From assembly GCF_900114455.1 (NCBI RefSeq), contig NZ_FOTC01000009.1, positions 62,001 through 126,000 on the forward strand: a stretch of 64,000 bases of DNA, in the 5' to 3' direction. The translations under genes and the position numbers were made by a program. The stretch is from Halogranum rubrum (GTDB lineage Archaea > Halobacteriota > Halobacteria > Halobacteriales > Haloferacaceae). How positions within the stretch are numbered: the first letter of the stretch is position 1; every line of letters begins with the position of its first letter. This document shows positions 53,301 through 61,816 of this stretch, piece after piece. The notes beneath the pieces are model-generated. The model was not told the origin of the DNA and did not search any database. It worked only from the letters and a program-made list of their open reading frames with translations.

Positions 53301-54299
53301 AATCGCATCGTAGGCCTTCATCACCGACTTGACCCAGTACGACTCCCAGATGGACCCGATCTGTTTGCCCTGACCGGTCCCGCCGTGAGTTGGGTTCGGG
53401 AACCCGTTTCGTTCCGTGTACCCACCGTCTGTGAAGTACGTCGTGTTCTGGAGGTCCATGTCGGGATACACGTCGGCGAGGCGGTCGAGCAAGACGGCCA
53501 CCGGGCGTGCGTACCGCTCGTCGTCCGTGTACAGATACGCCTTGTAGAGCGGGTCGAGCAGCGCACGAACGCCGTAGACGACGTGCCAGTGGTGTGCCCA
53601 CGCGACCGGCGCCCATCTCGTCCCTGCGGGTCCGAGGTCACCGGCCTCGTCGACCCACCCTAACCCGTCGTCGACACCCCACGTCGGTCCCATCTCGGGG
53701 TGCCCCTCGTTGACGAGCAAGGAGTCGTCGGCACGAGTCGGATCGAACGCGCCCGTGTCGTCGAGGCCGCTTCGCCGATACGCCTCGAAGTCGTTCGTGG
53801 GGAGCGTGTACTCGCCGTTCGTACTCTTCCACTGTCGACCGGGTTTCGCCGCGTACGAGACGCCGGACGCGGGGTACTTGACGCTCCACTCGCTCGACCA
53901 CGGGTAGTAGCCGGCCGTCCCCTCCGCGAGGTAGGCGGCACGGGGGATGTGCTGTGACCCGACGTAGTGCCAGAGGTCGTCGAGCGTGAACTGTTCGAGA
54001 ATCGTCTCCGAGACGTCGACTGCCCGGTCCCGCATCGACCGAGCCCAACTGTACGCGGCGATGTTCTCGCGGGCGGCCTGTCGTTTCGCTTCGGTGTAGT
54101 AACTGGCGCGAGTCTTGCGAGGTGATTGTGCCGCCACAGAACCTGTGCCCGAAACGAGCGCGGCGAGCACGCCGCTTCCCGCGGTCTTCAAGAAGTCACG
54201 ACGCACGAGCGGCGGATTCAGTGCTTCGAGGACGCGTTCGGTATCGGTGGCCGAGTCGGTGGTCTCGGGGTCACCTGACTCGGTATCGTTGGGGGCCAT
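50373..54299 (-). CDS. Exported heparinase II/III-family polysaccharide lyase-like protein
   Basis: 1308 residues. Tat signal LVRRDFLKTAGSGVLAALVSG at residues 31-51 preceded by a long acidic n-region. Residues 75-560 look like an alpha/alpha toroid with GNFGSHQQTLAL near 390; 600-830 is the heparinase II/III beta part with GTSHCHRDALNIGLFGH (635-650) and SHNTVVVDERTQ (689-700). A LamG-like or similar beta-sandwich follows (about 850-990). It should act outside the cell on acidic polysaccharides. The ATG at 54299 is fixed by the signal region. Confidence 0.82.
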   Translation of the reverse strand: MAPNDTESGDPETTDSATDTERVLEALNPPLVRRDFLKTAGSGVLAALVSGTGSVAAQSPRKTRASYYTEAKRQAARENIAAYSWARSMRDRAVDVSETILEQFTLDDLWHYVGSQHIPRAAYLAEGTAGYYPWSSEWSVKYPASGVSYAAKPGRQWKSTNGEYTLPTNDFEAYRRSGLDDTGAFDPTRADDSLLVNEGHPEMGPTWGVDDGLGWVDEAGDLGPAGTRWAPVAWAHHWHVVYGVRALLDPLYKAYLYTDDERYARPVAVLLDRLADVYPDMDLQNTTYFTDGGYTERNGFPNPTHGGTGQGKQIGSIWESYWVKSVMKAYDAIFPALDVDSTLTAFLDQKTTQYPGLPAKNTTNAVRANIEEGFVKQMLPGVKNAQIRGNFGSHQQTLALSAVVQDDQGGYTDETLDFLFKAGELKKESDGTAFGHWYITGGGVLSRLLTDFDRDGFANEESVQYNGIVSGGLQGTADVLNGYTGYSNADLYQTPQFKRTFLTQSQLTYLDQYNPRLGDTAGAGKPGFGNMLSPDNLVRAYQTYENLELVKWIYLRNGKSTSGLRGSIFDPDPNAVSDDIDSVLSASGPLDLASTQLAGFGLTALRAGDTETGTGRGVWTYYGRNAYGPDSGYGTSHCHRDALNIGLFGHGLNLSPDLGYPEETGDWPKRWNWTSNTISHNTVVVDERTQDRQYVGSPTLFDHTDRVQVFDVESNDAYRETTQYRRTTGQVTVDAENSYVVDFFRVDGGDDHHFSFHGPAGPATQFEYSLRPGVSEFVVRQGSGGVGVSREHAYQGDWSTVVYDPSGGSYEWRGLAVATESTDRDVRVYVNAAPTGTYDYWQHAQAVYLGRDSTGRHVCAGVGNHGSGQDPRIGLYYPEDDEWVSYDSMADWEKDTWYALDVSVRGSTVDISLQSPTGGNVHATGSYQLPSETEQMVGIFGALGEGQTGELFFDGFTLDGAQLEFLDSEFGETRTVTMTGLSLTEQSEGTYAGIDVPKPGHGEDTAYNDAVGNGFNYLYDVERDTDPSAQFGVEWDVRDHWDTRSDNAEDVKLRLTMLTACDDVVLASGDPPQRWNNPETFKYLVAHRRVLGGSSTFQSVIEAYDGERFVESVTAVPVTSDDPTARAVRVTLTNGRTDYVASAPGHAGESTEHTVDGVFTFDGAFAVYSVDASGNHEHAYLLDGSTLTVAGETLLEQRSRIEGVVEDFTRSLSLDNELQIRVTNGAVDSQLLEGVVGSWVYADAVDERNGAYEIVGVENVTSTTATLKLGELTTVKQFSNPDNPNAGYEYLLRENGDVVIPSSATWSN

Positions 54300-54398
54300 T
54301 GACGCATATTTAACAATCGTATAACGATAAGTGTATTGCAAAAAAGAATGTCTTCTTATCCAGAGAAATCGCGGGTGAGTGGTGACTCGTCCTCGGTA

Positions 54399-55265
54399 CT
54401 ATCGCCTCACGGAGGCCCACCGACCACTCGGCAGGTAGTCGGCGACTTTCGCGACACCGGTCGCGACCGACCAGAGTCGGTCGCGCACCGAGACGGGGAG
54501 GCGGCCGAGGATAGAGAAGAGTCGTCCCTGCCACCCGACGGGGTAGCGCCACTTCGGCGAGTCGGCCGTCGCCGCCTCCTGAATACGGTCTGCGACTTCT
54601 GCTGGAGTGTTCCCGGTCCGCGTGAGCAGCGGCAACCAGAACCGGAGCATCCGGTAGAGGTCGTCGTACTCGCGGCCCATCTGCCGACGGGCAGCAATCG
54701 TCGTCATCGCTGTCTCCATGAACCCCGTGCGGGTGACGCCAGGTTCGACGAGGACGACGTCGACGTCGTGCGGTCCCAACTCGACGCGCAGGCCGTCCAT
54801 CAGTCCCGTAACCGCGTCTTTGCTCGCGGTGTAGGCGCTCATCCCCGGCACCGGCCAGTGGGCGATGACGCTCCCGACGGTGACGATGCGACCCGAACTC
54901 TGCTCGCGCATCGTGGGTAGGACGGCCCGGACGACGCGGTGGACGCCGACGACGTTGACCGCGAGTCCCGCCGCCACGCTGGCCGTCGGAACGTCTTCGA
55001 ACGCGCCGGTGACGCCGACACCGGCGTTGTTGACGAGACAGTCGAGTCTCCCTGCCTCGGCGAGAATCGCCCTCACGACGCGCTCGGCTTCTCGTGGCTT
55101 GGTGACGTCGAGTTCGCGGGTCCGACAGCCGAAGTCGGTGAGTGGTGCCATCGCGTCGGTGTCGAGCCCCGTCGCGTATACGGTCCACCCGGCCTGTGCG
55201 AACCGCTCGGCTGTCGCGTAGCCGATGCCGGAGTCACAGCCAGTCACGAGGACGACCTGTTCCAT
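54399..55265 (-). CDS. Short-chain dehydrogenase/reductase
   Basis: 288 residues, classical SDR. Cofactor motif TGCDSGIG near residue 8, NNAGVG near 85, catalytic Ser in GSVIAHWP and Tyr-Lys in AYTASK (about 150-154). Asp or polar residue after strand 2 does not decide NAD from NADP by eye. The basic C-terminal extension (230-288) is longer than usual and may associate with membranes. Substrate unknown. TATA-like gtttaatcc about 27 nt upstream. Confidence 0.9.
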   Translation of the reverse strand: MEQVVLVTGCDSGIGYATAERFAQAGWTVYATGLDTDAMAPLTDFGCRTRELDVTKPREAERVVRAILAEAGRLDCLVNNAGVGVTGAFEDVPTASVAAGLAVNVVGVHRVVRAVLPTMREQSSGRIVTVGSVIAHWPVPGMSAYTASKDAVTGLMDGLRVELGPHDVDVVLVEPGVTRTGFMETAMTTIAARRQMGREYDDLYRMLRFWLPLLTRTGNTPAEVADRIQEAATADSPKWRYPVGWQGRLFSILGRLPVSVRDRLWSVATGVAKVADYLPSGRWASVRR

Positions 55266-55359
55266 CTCTCTCCCTTCGAGAGACGAGGATTAAACAGTAG
55301 GGGCAGAGACGAGCGGCGGAAAGTTGCCTAACAGTGGTGTCGTCTACCTCGGTCCGGAG

Positions 55360-56388
55360 TCAAGACGAGGATTTGAACCCGCGGAGTCGGGCGACGAGTG
55401 TCGGCGTCGCAATCGTCGTCGCGGCCGCGAGTGCCGTCCCGACGACCGTCACGACGAGCGGCGGTTCCATCACGTAGATTCCGATCCAGAGCACGGCGAT
55501 GGGAACCCCTGCGAGAATCGTCCCGCGGAGGTCGAGCGTTCGGGACGGGCGCGCGACGTACCACGCAGTGCCAGCCCCGAGTGAGGCTCCGAGCCACTGG
55601 CCTGCCTTCCAGACTTCGCCCGCCGGCGACATCGCACTCGCAACCACCGCCAAGAGACCGAGGACGACACCGAGTGCGAACACGCGGAGCGGTTCTCGAT
55701 TGCCGACGGAGGCAGCGACGGCGAAGAGGCTCAGCCCCGCGACGACACCAGCGACGATGTCGACGAAGAAGTGGACGCCGAGGACGACACGGGACGCCGT
55801 GACCAACACGACGACCACAGACCCGGCGACCCACCTGCTGGTTCGCGACCCGACGTTCAGCGTGTACGCCAGCGCGGCGACGACGGCCGTCGTTCCGAGA
55901 GCGTGCCCGCTCGGGAAGGCGTATCCGGTTCCGGTCGTGATACTCTTGAACGCTCCTCCGAGGGCAGTTGGAAGCCACTCCGGGACGGTGGCGGTACTCG
56001 CCCCGGGAGGCCGTGGAGCGACGAAGAAGTTCTTGAGCAGGTCCGTCAGCGAGAACGCACTGAACGTCACGCCGAGGACGAACGCACCGTCTCGAAGCCC
56101 CGCGACGAGTGAGCGTTCGACACCGAGGAGATAGACGAGGGTGGCGGCCATCAGGAGAAACCAGGGGTCACCGACTTGGGTGACCAACCCCGCGAGCGTC
56201 AGCACGCTCCCGAACTGTACCGAGAGCCCTTCCAAGAGGCCGAGACCACGCTCTGGAACCGCGATTTCGAACACCAACACCAGCGCGACGAGGAGAGCGA
56301 ACACGGTGGTCACGAGCCCCACGACTGCTTTCCAGTGCTGTTGTGTCCAATCGACGGAGTCGGAGTCGAAGCGTTCGCGTTGTGACAT
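55360..56388 (-). CDS. PAP2-family membrane phosphatase
   Basis: 342 residues with about nine helices. The three PAP2 motifs are present: KNFFVAPRPP (K-x6-RP), the PSGHALGTT segment and SRVVLGVHFFVD. The active site should face outside. PAP2 enzymes hydrolyse lipid phosphates, including polyprenyl pyrophosphates. In a glycosylation region it is a candidate dolichyl-pyrophosphate phosphatase, by context only. The C-terminal third adds extra helices beyond the core. Confidence 0.88.
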   Translation of the reverse strand: MSQRERFDSDSVDWTQQHWKAVVGLVTTVFALLVALVLVFEIAVPERGLGLLEGLSVQFGSVLTLAGLVTQVGDPWFLLMAATLVYLLGVERSLVAGLRDGAFVLGVTFSAFSLTDLLKNFFVAPRPPGASTATVPEWLPTALGGAFKSITTGTGYAFPSGHALGTTAVVAALAYTLNVGSRTSRWVAGSVVVVLVTASRVVLGVHFFVDIVAGVVAGLSLFAVAASVGNREPLRVFALGVVLGLLAVVASAMSPAGEVWKAGQWLGASLGAGTAWYVARPSRTLDLRGTILAGVPIAVLWIGIYVMEPPLVVTVVGTALAAATTIATPTLVARLRGFKSSS

Positions 56389-56482
56389 TGGCTAGATCTC
56401 TCTTCTGTATCCACGTCTACGCCCGTCGCCCTCTTGAAGCGTACGGGAGACCGCCCGAAGGCGACTCCACCCCGTCTCCAAG

Positions 56483-56493
56483 CGATTTATACG
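56483..56493 (+). promoter_or_regulatory. TATA-like promoter of the sulfatase-flippase operon
   Basis: gatttatacg lies 24-33 nt before the ATG at 56516, fitting a leaderless start for the two-gene unit. Confidence 0.5.
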
Positions 56494-56515
56494 CCCGACC
56501 ACCGACCCTCCGGTA

Positions 56516-57952
56516 ATGCGTAACGTCGTCCTCATCTGCCTCGACACGGTCCGCAAGGACTTCTTCGACGAGTACGCGCCCCGCCTCCAGGCGCGTGCCG
56601 AGGTGTCGTTCGAGCAGTGCCGTGCCGCGAGTTCGTGGTCCATCCCGAGTCACGCGAGCATGATGACCGGGAAACTCCCCCACCAACACGGTGTCCACGA
56701 CCACAACCGCGACTTCTCTGCCATCGCGGCGGAAGACACCTTCCTCGCCGACCTACCGGAACACTTCACTACCGGCGTCTCCGCGAACGTCTACGCCTCC
56801 TCCGGGTTCGGATTCGACCGGATGTTCGACGACTTCTGCGACGTCTCGCCCGACCGCCGGTTCCCCGAGGGCATCCACGTCGGTCGGTTCGGCTACGAGC
56901 ACAAAGGCGAGGGTGCAAAGAAGTTCGTCTCGTTCGCGAAGGCGTGTCTCGACCACGACCACCCGCTGAAGAGTCTCGCCAACGGGGCCGCCGTCGAACT
57001 CGACAAGGCACTCGCCTCGCTCCCCGTCCCGAAACTGCTCGACGAGGGCGCGAGCATCATCGCCCGCGAGGGGGTAAAGACGGTCTCGAACAGTTCGGAA
57101 CCGCTGTTCCTGTTTACGAACTTCATGGACGCCCACGCGCCGTTGCGGCACGTCCGCGGCTACGACCGGTCGCTGCACAACGCCTCGAACACGTGGTCCT
57201 CCGGCGACTACGACAAGTGGGAACTCAACCTCGACGGGAAGGAGGGCCTCGAACGCAACGTGACCGACGTCCAGACCCACCGCGGTCTCTACGGCGCGGC
57301 CATCGACTACCTCGACCGCAAAGTCACGCAGTTCATCGACGACGTCCAGGCCGCCACCGACGAGGAGACGACGTTCGTCGTCACCGCCGACCACGGCGAG
57401 AACCTCGGTTACGAGGCCGAAGACTATCTCTTCGGACACGACTCCAGTCTCTCGGAGGGCCTCCAACACGTGCCCTTGCTCATCGTCAATCCGCCGGAAG
57501 ACTCCGAGTACAGTGCAGCGGAACACGGCTACTTCTCGCATCTCCGACTCGGCGAACTCGTCGTCGGTCTCGCCAACGAGGAGACGCCGGACGTGTTCGA
57601 CGAGCAGATTCCGGCCGAACTAATCGGGAGCAGTATCGCCAGTCCTCCCGAGAACCCCGAGTACTGGAACCGGATGCTTCGGTGCGTGTACGGCGTCGAC
57701 GACGCAGAAGCGAAAGTCGAGTGGGACTCGCTCGGCGACAGCGACCGATACGAACTCGACCACGACAGACCCTGTTGGCAACGTCGTGTCGAAGAAGGTG
57801 TTCCCTTCGCAGAACTCGACGCGGAGTTCTTCGACGAAGAGATTACGGCGTACAAGCGTCGGGCCGAAGCGGGTGAAGCCGAAGGGACAGACGACGGACC
57901 CGACGTCGACGAAGCCACGCAGGACCGACTGCAGGACTTGGGTTATCTCTAA
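56516..57952 (+). CDS. Sulfatase / alkaline-phosphatase superfamily protein
   Basis: 478 residues. NVVLICLDTVRKDFF (metal Asp), nucleophile region SSWSIPSHASMMTG (Ser), LFTNFMDAHAPLRH and VVTADHGENLGYE complete the metal sites. Ends RLQDLGYL, the C-terminal motif of its relatives. 3 nt before the flippase gene, so probably one transcript with it. Nearest in layout to the 45408-46904 protein. Confidence 0.87.
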   Translation: MRNVVLICLDTVRKDFFDEYAPRLQARAEVSFEQCRAASSWSIPSHASMMTGKLPHQHGVHDHNRDFSAIAAEDTFLADLPEHFTTGVSANVYASSGFGFDRMFDDFCDVSPDRRFPEGIHVGRFGYEHKGEGAKKFVSFAKACLDHDHPLKSLANGAAVELDKALASLPVPKLLDEGASIIAREGVKTVSNSSEPLFLFTNFMDAHAPLRHVRGYDRSLHNASNTWSSGDYDKWELNLDGKEGLERNVTDVQTHRGLYGAAIDYLDRKVTQFIDDVQAATDEETTFVVTADHGENLGYEAEDYLFGHDSSLSEGLQHVPLLIVNPPEDSEYSAAEHGYFSHLRLGELVVGLANEETPDVFDEQIPAELIGSSIASPPENPEYWNRMLRCVYGVDDAEAKVEWDSLGDSDRYELDHDRPCWQRRVEEGVPFAELDAEFFDEEITAYKRRAEAGEAEGTDDGPDVDEATQDRLQDLGYL

Positions 57953-57955
57953 CTG

Positions 57956-59407
57956 ATGAAGGAGACGCAGTCGCTCAGTATCGGTCGAGAGACGCTCCTC
58001 TCGGTCGGGTCGAAGGCCATCATGGCGGCCATCGGCTTCGGTGGCTTCCTCCTGTTCGCCAACTGGCTCGGGCCGACGGTGTGGGGTGACTACAAGACCG
58101 CCGTCGCCGCGGCGTTCGTGCTCGTGCAGGTTCCTGCCGGTGTCGGCCTCGCGCTCCGAAAGCGTGTCAGCGAAGTCGACTCGGACCCCTCGGGCTACCT
58201 CGGCGTCGGCCTCATCGTTCATCTCGGCTTCTCCGCGATGGTCGTCGCGGCCTTTCTGCTCTTGCGACCGTTCGCCGCCGACTACTTCGGGTCGGTCGAA
58301 CTCGCGTTCGGCGTCGTCGCCATCACCGTCGCACTCGGCCTGTTCGACATCACTAACCGGTTCTACGCGGGTATCGGCTACCCGGCGAAGGCCTCGTGGG
58401 TCGACGGCGCGCGGAGCGTCCTCACCTTCGGCTTCCAACTCGGGTTCGTCCTCCTGAGTCTGAGCGCGTTCGGTCTCACACTGGGCCTCGCAGTCGCGAC
58501 GCTCCTGACGGGTGTCTTCTCTCTCGTTCTCGCGAAGGTGACACCGTCGATGCCGACGGTCCACTCGGCCCAGCGCGTCTACGACTTCGCGCGGTTCAGT
58601 GTCCCCAACTCCCTGCTCAAGAACCTCTACGACAGCGCCGACGTGCTCATCGTGAAGTGGGTCGCCGGAAGTACGGCAGTCGGGTTCTACAGCGCGGGTG
58701 CCCAACTCGCCATGCCCGCGGCGATGTTCGCCGGGAGCATCCGCGACGCCCTTACGGTCAAGTCGAGCGGGCTGAGTTCGGTCGGCGAAGGCGTCCGCGC
58801 CGACCTCGCGAACGCCGTCTCCTACGCCGGTCTCATCGCTGTGCCACTCTTTTTCGGGTCGCTCGCCATGCCGACCGAGATAATCGTCACGCTCCTCTCG
58901 GGGTCGTTCCGCGGGGCCGCCCCGGCGCTCGTCGGGCTGACGCTCTATCAGCTGTTCAACGTCTATCGACTCCCGTTCGAGGCGACCATCGAGGGCACGG
59001 ACCGCCCGAACCTCATCTTCCGAGTCAACGTCGGGACGCTCCTCGTCCACCTGCCGCTGGCCGTCGTCCTCGGACTGGAGTACCAACTCGTCGGTGTCAT
59101 CACGGCAACCGTCGTCGCGGAGGCGACGCGCGTCGTCGCGTACCAGTACGTCGCGCACACCGACTACGGCGGCGTCGTGCTCACGCGCCCCATCCTCGAC
59201 CAGTTCGTCGCGGGCGCGGTGATGTGTCTCGCCGTCTTCGGCGTCGAACGGTTCGTCTTTCCCGTTACCGGCTGGCCGTGGCTCGTCGTCGACGTCGCCA
59301 TCGGCGCGGCCGTCTACTTCCTCGTGTTGCTCGCCGTGAGCCCGCACTTCCGTGAGACGCTTCGACACACCCTGCCGATGTTGGAACCGCGAGAGTCTGC
59401 GCCCTAA
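57956..59407 (+). CDS. Wzx-type polysaccharide/lipid-glycan flippase
   Basis: 483 residues with about twelve to fourteen hydrophobic helices of the MOP (RfbX/Wzx) superfamily; FSVPNSLLKNLYDSADVLIV near residue 220 is typical. Probably moves the lipid-linked glycan to the outer face for AglB, comparable with AglR of Haloferax. Its 3' end overlaps the convergent glycosyltransferase gene by 4 nt. ATG at 57956 lies 3 nt after the sulfatase stop. Confidence 0.88.
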   Translation: MKETQSLSIGRETLLSVGSKAIMAAIGFGGFLLFANWLGPTVWGDYKTAVAAAFVLVQVPAGVGLALRKRVSEVDSDPSGYLGVGLIVHLGFSAMVVAAFLLLRPFAADYFGSVELAFGVVAITVALGLFDITNRFYAGIGYPAKASWVDGARSVLTFGFQLGFVLLSLSAFGLTLGLAVATLLTGVFSLVLAKVTPSMPTVHSAQRVYDFARFSVPNSLLKNLYDSADVLIVKWVAGSTAVGFYSAGAQLAMPAAMFAGSIRDALTVKSSGLSSVGEGVRADLANAVSYAGLIAVPLFFGSLAMPTEIIVTLLSGSFRGAAPALVGLTLYQLFNVYRLPFEATIEGTDRPNLIFRVNVGTLLVHLPLAVVLGLEYQLVGVITATVVAEATRVVAYQYVAHTDYGGVVLTRPILDQFVAGAVMCLAVFGVERFVFPVTGWPWLVVDVAIGAAVYFLVLLAVSPHFRETLRHTLPMLEPRESAP

Positions 59408-60486
59408 TCGTCCGAAGCGAGCGACTCGTACACGCCTTCGATTGCGTCGACGACGTCGTGCCACGTCGGCAGTGGTTGGGTTGGTGCGTCGCGTTCGACT
59501 GCCTGCCGGACCGCCTCGGCGACAGCGGTCGGACTCCTCTCGTCGCCGTCGGCGACACCGACCACGTCGTCGCGCTCGACCCAGTCGACGAGTGCGCCCG
59601 TCTCGCGGACGACACAGGGAGTCCCCGCTGCGAGCGCCTCCGCGACGGTCATCCCGTACGCCTCGAACCCCGAGAGCGTGAGGAACGCCGCGGCCCCGGC
59701 GTAGAGTCCCGGTAAGTCGTCGTCTGCGACGTAGCCGAGAAACTCGACTCGGTCGGCAACATTTGCGCTGCGAGCGACCCGGCGCAAGTCGTCCGCGAAT
59801 GGGCCGCTCCCGGCGACGGCGAGGTCGTACTCAGGGAGTTCAGCGAGTGCACGAATCGCGTGCTGGACGCCCTTGTACTCCTCCAGTCGGCCGACAGAGA
59901 GGAGGTAGGGTCGGTCGCGAGTGGTCGGTGTCGCGTCAGCGAACCGTTCGACGTGGAGACCGTTCGGAATCACGCGGGTGGTCACGTCAAAGTCGCGAGC
60001 CAACGCCGCGGCCTCCCACTCGCTGACGGCGACGAGCGCATCCGCTCGGCGCAGTGCCCACCCGCCCAGCGGGCGGTAGAGTGAGAGCAGTCGGTCGCGG
60101 AACTCCGACGCACTCGCACCGTGGTAGTGCGGCGTCGCGACGAGTGGACGCCCGCGCTTCCCCCCGCGCTCGTTCCCGAGAGCGGCGAAACAGAGCGGGA
60201 GCGAGTGATAGTTGTGTGCGTGGACGACGTCGGCGTCGCTCTCGCGGACGGCGCGGACGATACCAGGGGCGACGTGGAACGCGCCGCCCGGCGCGACGCC
60301 GCGGTGGCGAATCACCCGGACGCCGTCTCGTCGTTGGCGACGGGGTGCGTCTGCCGAGCGAGCGTCGGCGGTGAGCACTGTCACTTCGTGGCCGCGAGCG
60401 ACGAGCCCTTCGGCGAGTTCGGCGACGTGTGTCTCGACGCCGCCGGTGTGGGGTGGGTAGCGGGTCGTGACCTGCAGAACCTTCAC
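59404..60486 (-). CDS. Family 4 glycosyltransferase
   Basis: 360 residues, GT-B fold. N-terminal acceptor domain starts LQVTTRYPPHTGGVETHV; the C-terminal donor domain shows LLSVGRLEEYKGVQHAI and the E-x7-E region GFEAYGMTVAEALAAGTP. Adds a sugar from a nucleotide donor, cytosolic side. Start overlaps the stop of the upstream family 2 glycosyltransferase by ATGA; 3' end overlaps the flippase gene tail to tail. Confidence 0.93.
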   Translation of the reverse strand: MKVLQVTTRYPPHTGGVETHVAELAEGLVARGHEVTVLTADARSADAPRRQRRDGVRVIRHRGVAPGGAFHVAPGIVRAVRESDADVVHAHNYHSLPLCFAALGNERGGKRGRPLVATPHYHGASASEFRDRLLSLYRPLGGWALRRADALVAVSEWEAAALARDFDVTTRVIPNGLHVERFADATPTTRDRPYLLSVGRLEEYKGVQHAIRALAELPEYDLAVAGSGPFADDLRRVARSANVADRVEFLGYVADDDLPGLYAGAAAFLTLSGFEAYGMTVAEALAAGTPCVVRETGALVDWVERDDVVGVADGDERSPTAVAEAVRQAVERDAPTQPLPTWHDVVDAIEGVYESLASDD

Positions 60487-61625
60487 TCGAAGGCCTCCCG
60501 CGACTCGCGGTCTATCTCCCAGATGCCGCTTCCCTCACCCCGGAGGAGGCGAACGCTGGCCACGAGTAGCGAGACCTGCGAGTCCACGATGGCGTAGAGC
60601 GGTTGGGCGGGTCCGAGACTGTCACGCTGGCCGAGGTAGCCGAACCCGAGGATAGCGAGAGGGACGACGAGTCCGAAGAGGCCGACGAGCGACACGGCGG
60701 CGGCCGTGACGAGAAGCGAACCGAGCACGAACAGCCACGGCGAGATAACCATGAACCACCAGTTGAACGGGAGGACGACGCGGCCGTAGTAGCCGTAGCC
60801 GCCGAGCATGTCCCGATGTTGGACGAGCAGTTTCAGGAGACCCATCGCGCGGCGGTCCTTGCGCTGACGGCGCTTTCGGAAGTCCGAGACGCCGGATTCG
60901 ACGAACTGGAGTGTGGGGTCCATGACGACGCGTTTCCCGCCGCGCCGGATGCGGAGGGCGACTTCCGTGTCGTCGGCGAGCGAGTTCGGGTCGATTGGAT
61001 GGAAGTCCTCGCGGCGGAAAGCGAAGCAAGGGCCGTGAAAGATGAACGTCGAGTCGAGATGTGATTCGAGACTCTGGAGTTTCGATTGGATGCCCCGGTA
61101 GTCGGCTTCGACTTCGCTGTCACCGAGAACTTCGGTCTGTTGACCCGTGACGGCCCCGATATCGGCATCGGCGAGGGTGGCGACGGCTTGCCGGAGGACG
61201 TCCGTCGCGAGCGCGGAGTCGGCGTCGGTCCGGAAGATGACGTCACCGGTCGCCTTTTGGAAGGCGTCGTTCAGCGCGGGTGCGACACCGCGGCGTTCGT
61301 CGTCGTGGAGGACGGTGAGCGTCGGCCCGTCGCGCTGACCGAGGAACTCGCGGGCGACGTCGGCGGTGCCGTCGTCACTAGCGTCTGCGAGGACGACTTC
61401 GAGTTTCGAGGGAGGATAGTCCAGTGCGAGGATGTCTTCGAGCTTGTGCTCGATGATCTTTGCCTCGTTGTACGTCGGAATGACGACGCTGACGCTCGGT
61501 TCGCAGGTGCGTTTCGTCGCGGGAGACCCCGATGGGCGCACGAGGACGTAGAGAGCGACGTACCCTAAGTACGGGAGGGCAGTGACGCCGACGAGGAGGG
61601 CTGCGGCGACGACGAGCACGTTCAT
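60483..61625 (-). CDS. Membrane-bound family 2 glycosyltransferase
   Basis: 380 residues. One N-terminal helix (1-22), GT-A domain with VVIPTYNEAKIIEHKL, ADASDDGT, DADSALA (DxD) and EVALRIRRGGKRV, then about three C-terminal helices (260-340). Resembles processive or dolichol-linked transferases. TATA-like actttatcgg about 29 nt upstream. First gene of the pair with the family 4 enzyme and divergent from aglJ. Confidence 0.9.
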   Translation of the reverse strand: MNVLVVAAALLVGVTALPYLGYVALYVLVRPSGSPATKRTCEPSVSVVIPTYNEAKIIEHKLEDILALDYPPSKLEVVLADASDDGTADVAREFLGQRDGPTLTVLHDDERRGVAPALNDAFQKATGDVIFRTDADSALATDVLRQAVATLADADIGAVTGQQTEVLGDSEVEADYRGIQSKLQSLESHLDSTFIFHGPCFAFRREDFHPIDPNSLADDTEVALRIRRGGKRVVMDPTLQFVESGVSDFRKRRQRKDRRAMGLLKLLVQHRDMLGGYGYYGRVVLPFNWWFMVISPWLFVLGSLLVTAAAVSLVGLFGLVVPLAILGFGYLGQRDSLGPAQPLYAIVDSQVSLLVASVRLLRGEGSGIWEIDRESREAFE

Positions 61626-61785
61626 GCGAGAGCGTAGGCACTACGGCCGATAAAGTCAGTGGAATGTTTCGCGTGTCCGAGGGTCTGTCGGAGCCAACAG
61701 CAGACATGGCGACGCTCGACTGGAGCGGATACTCGATTCGTACCGACAGAACAAGCCACGTCCACGAGAGTCTCTATCAGAAGCG

Positions 61786-61793
61786 CTTTTACC
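61786..61793 (+). promoter_or_regulatory. TATA-like promoter of aglJ
   Basis: cttttacc lies 24-31 nt before the ATG at 61817 and supports that start over the in-frame upstream ATGs at 61664 and 61706. Confidence 0.5.
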
Positions 61794-61816
61794 GCCGCCG
61801 CGTCCAGTTGGCGGCA

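Noticed and set aside
57620-59464. 614-codon open frame antisense to the flippase
   Set aside because: Arg/Glu/Asp-rich complement of hydrophobic codons, a usual artefact opposite membrane-protein genes.
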